Shown: positions 63,908 to 64,000 of the stretch, piece by piece | Numbering within the stretch: position 1 is the first letter of the stretch | How the letters are laid out: each line of letters opens with the position of its first letter | The notes under the pieces: generated by a model | Told to the model about the DNA's origin: nothing | Database searches by the model: none | Seen by the model: only the letters and a program-made list of their open reading frames with translations | NCBI GenBank assembly: GCA_963807235.1 | Contig: CAWEBF010000015.1 | Coordinates: 1 to 64,000 of the forward strand | Length of the DNA stretch: 64,000 nt | DNA from: CAWEBF01 sp963807235 | Lineage (GTDB): Bacteria; Acidobacteriota; Vicinamibacteria; Vicinamibacterales; UBA2999 | Direction: 5' to 3' | Position numbers and translations under genes: made by a program

Positions 63908-64000
63908 CGACTCGCATTGCGCTTGCCGGCGCGCTGGCCGGCGCGCTGTTGACGTCGGCGACCGCCGGCGCGCAGGTGCGCCGCGTGAACAACACCGGAC
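63901..64000 (+). CDS. N-terminus of another exported protein, cut by the window edge
   Basis: A GTG at 63901 overlaps the end of the peptidase gene by seven bases and opens VVATRIALAGALAGALLTSATAGAQVRRV, a good signal peptide with an Ala-x-Ala site. The frame is open to the window end. The overlap suggests translational coupling with the M2 peptidase. Function cannot be told from 33 residues. Confidence 0.55.
   Translation, partial: MVATRIALAGALAGALLTSATAGAQVRRVNNTG

Noticed and set aside
1..64000. CRISPR arrays, insertion sequences, integrases, toxin-antitoxin pairs, secondary-metabolite genes
   Set aside because: No regularly spaced repeats, transposase or integrase motifs, or synthase domains were seen on either strand.

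Overview
The window is GC-rich DNA that I read as Acidobacteriota, most likely Vicinamibacteria and probably from a metagenome assembly. The reasons are two MacB-like orphan duplicated permeases without an ATPase (one with its PadR regulator), a Ser/Thr kinase joined to a PD40/TolB propeller, CHAT and caspase-fold proteases, a PEP-CTERM protein, a TAT-exported MmgE/PrpD protein, three DUF4136 proteins and an ACE-like M2 peptidase. I see no rRNA, complete tRNA, CRISPR array, transposase or phage gene.

Layout. 0.6-3.5 kb: a broken kinase-propeller gene. 3.5-4.3 kb: non-coding DNA with two short copies of a tRNA/tmRNA-like 3' end. 4.3-6.8 kb: a lipoprotein, a beta-barrel protein and a PEP-CTERM protein. 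6.8-16.2 kb: a divergent locus. A secreted TPR-CHAT protein and a small secreted partner read leftward. A Vps62-like/beta-barrel protein, a caspase-like C14 peptidase, a large secreted protein and a cupin-like protein read rightward with overlapping or nearly overlapping ends. This is the most unusual region. 16.2-25.4 kb: two orphan permeases, a MASE1-type histidine kinase, a TolB-like propeller and PadR. 25.6-33.5 kb: DUF6178, MmgE/PrpD, a double VOC protein, several small secreted proteins and a bestrophin-like membrane protein. 33.5-39.7 kb: a YNP-repeat secreted protein, a GH63-like glucosidase and a porin-like protein. 40.1-45.3 kb: a signalling cluster with a PAS histidine kinase, a double-receiver LuxR regulator, a lone receiver and a GAF-sigma-54 activator. 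45.3-57.4 kb: a STAS protein, an Omp85 protein, an MltF-like lytic transglycosylase with three small exported proteins, then a leftward run holding a dicarboxylate symporter fused to a solute-binding domain, an Npt-type nucleotide translocase and envelope proteins. 57.6-64 kb: a D15 barrel, an unknown exported protein, a DUF4136 protein, a PP2C-like protein, an M2 peptidase and the start of one more exported protein.

Many genes are interrupted by one-base frame changes while family-like protein sequence continues in the next frame. They crowd into 0.6-2.7, 5-8, 10-16, 36-38 and 51-61.4 kb and are almost absent from 16-30 kb. Together with a fold-back duplication at about 7.81-8.35 kb, this points to uncorrected long-read errors more than to gene decay. 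Such genes are given below as one locus, with the approximate break points stated.
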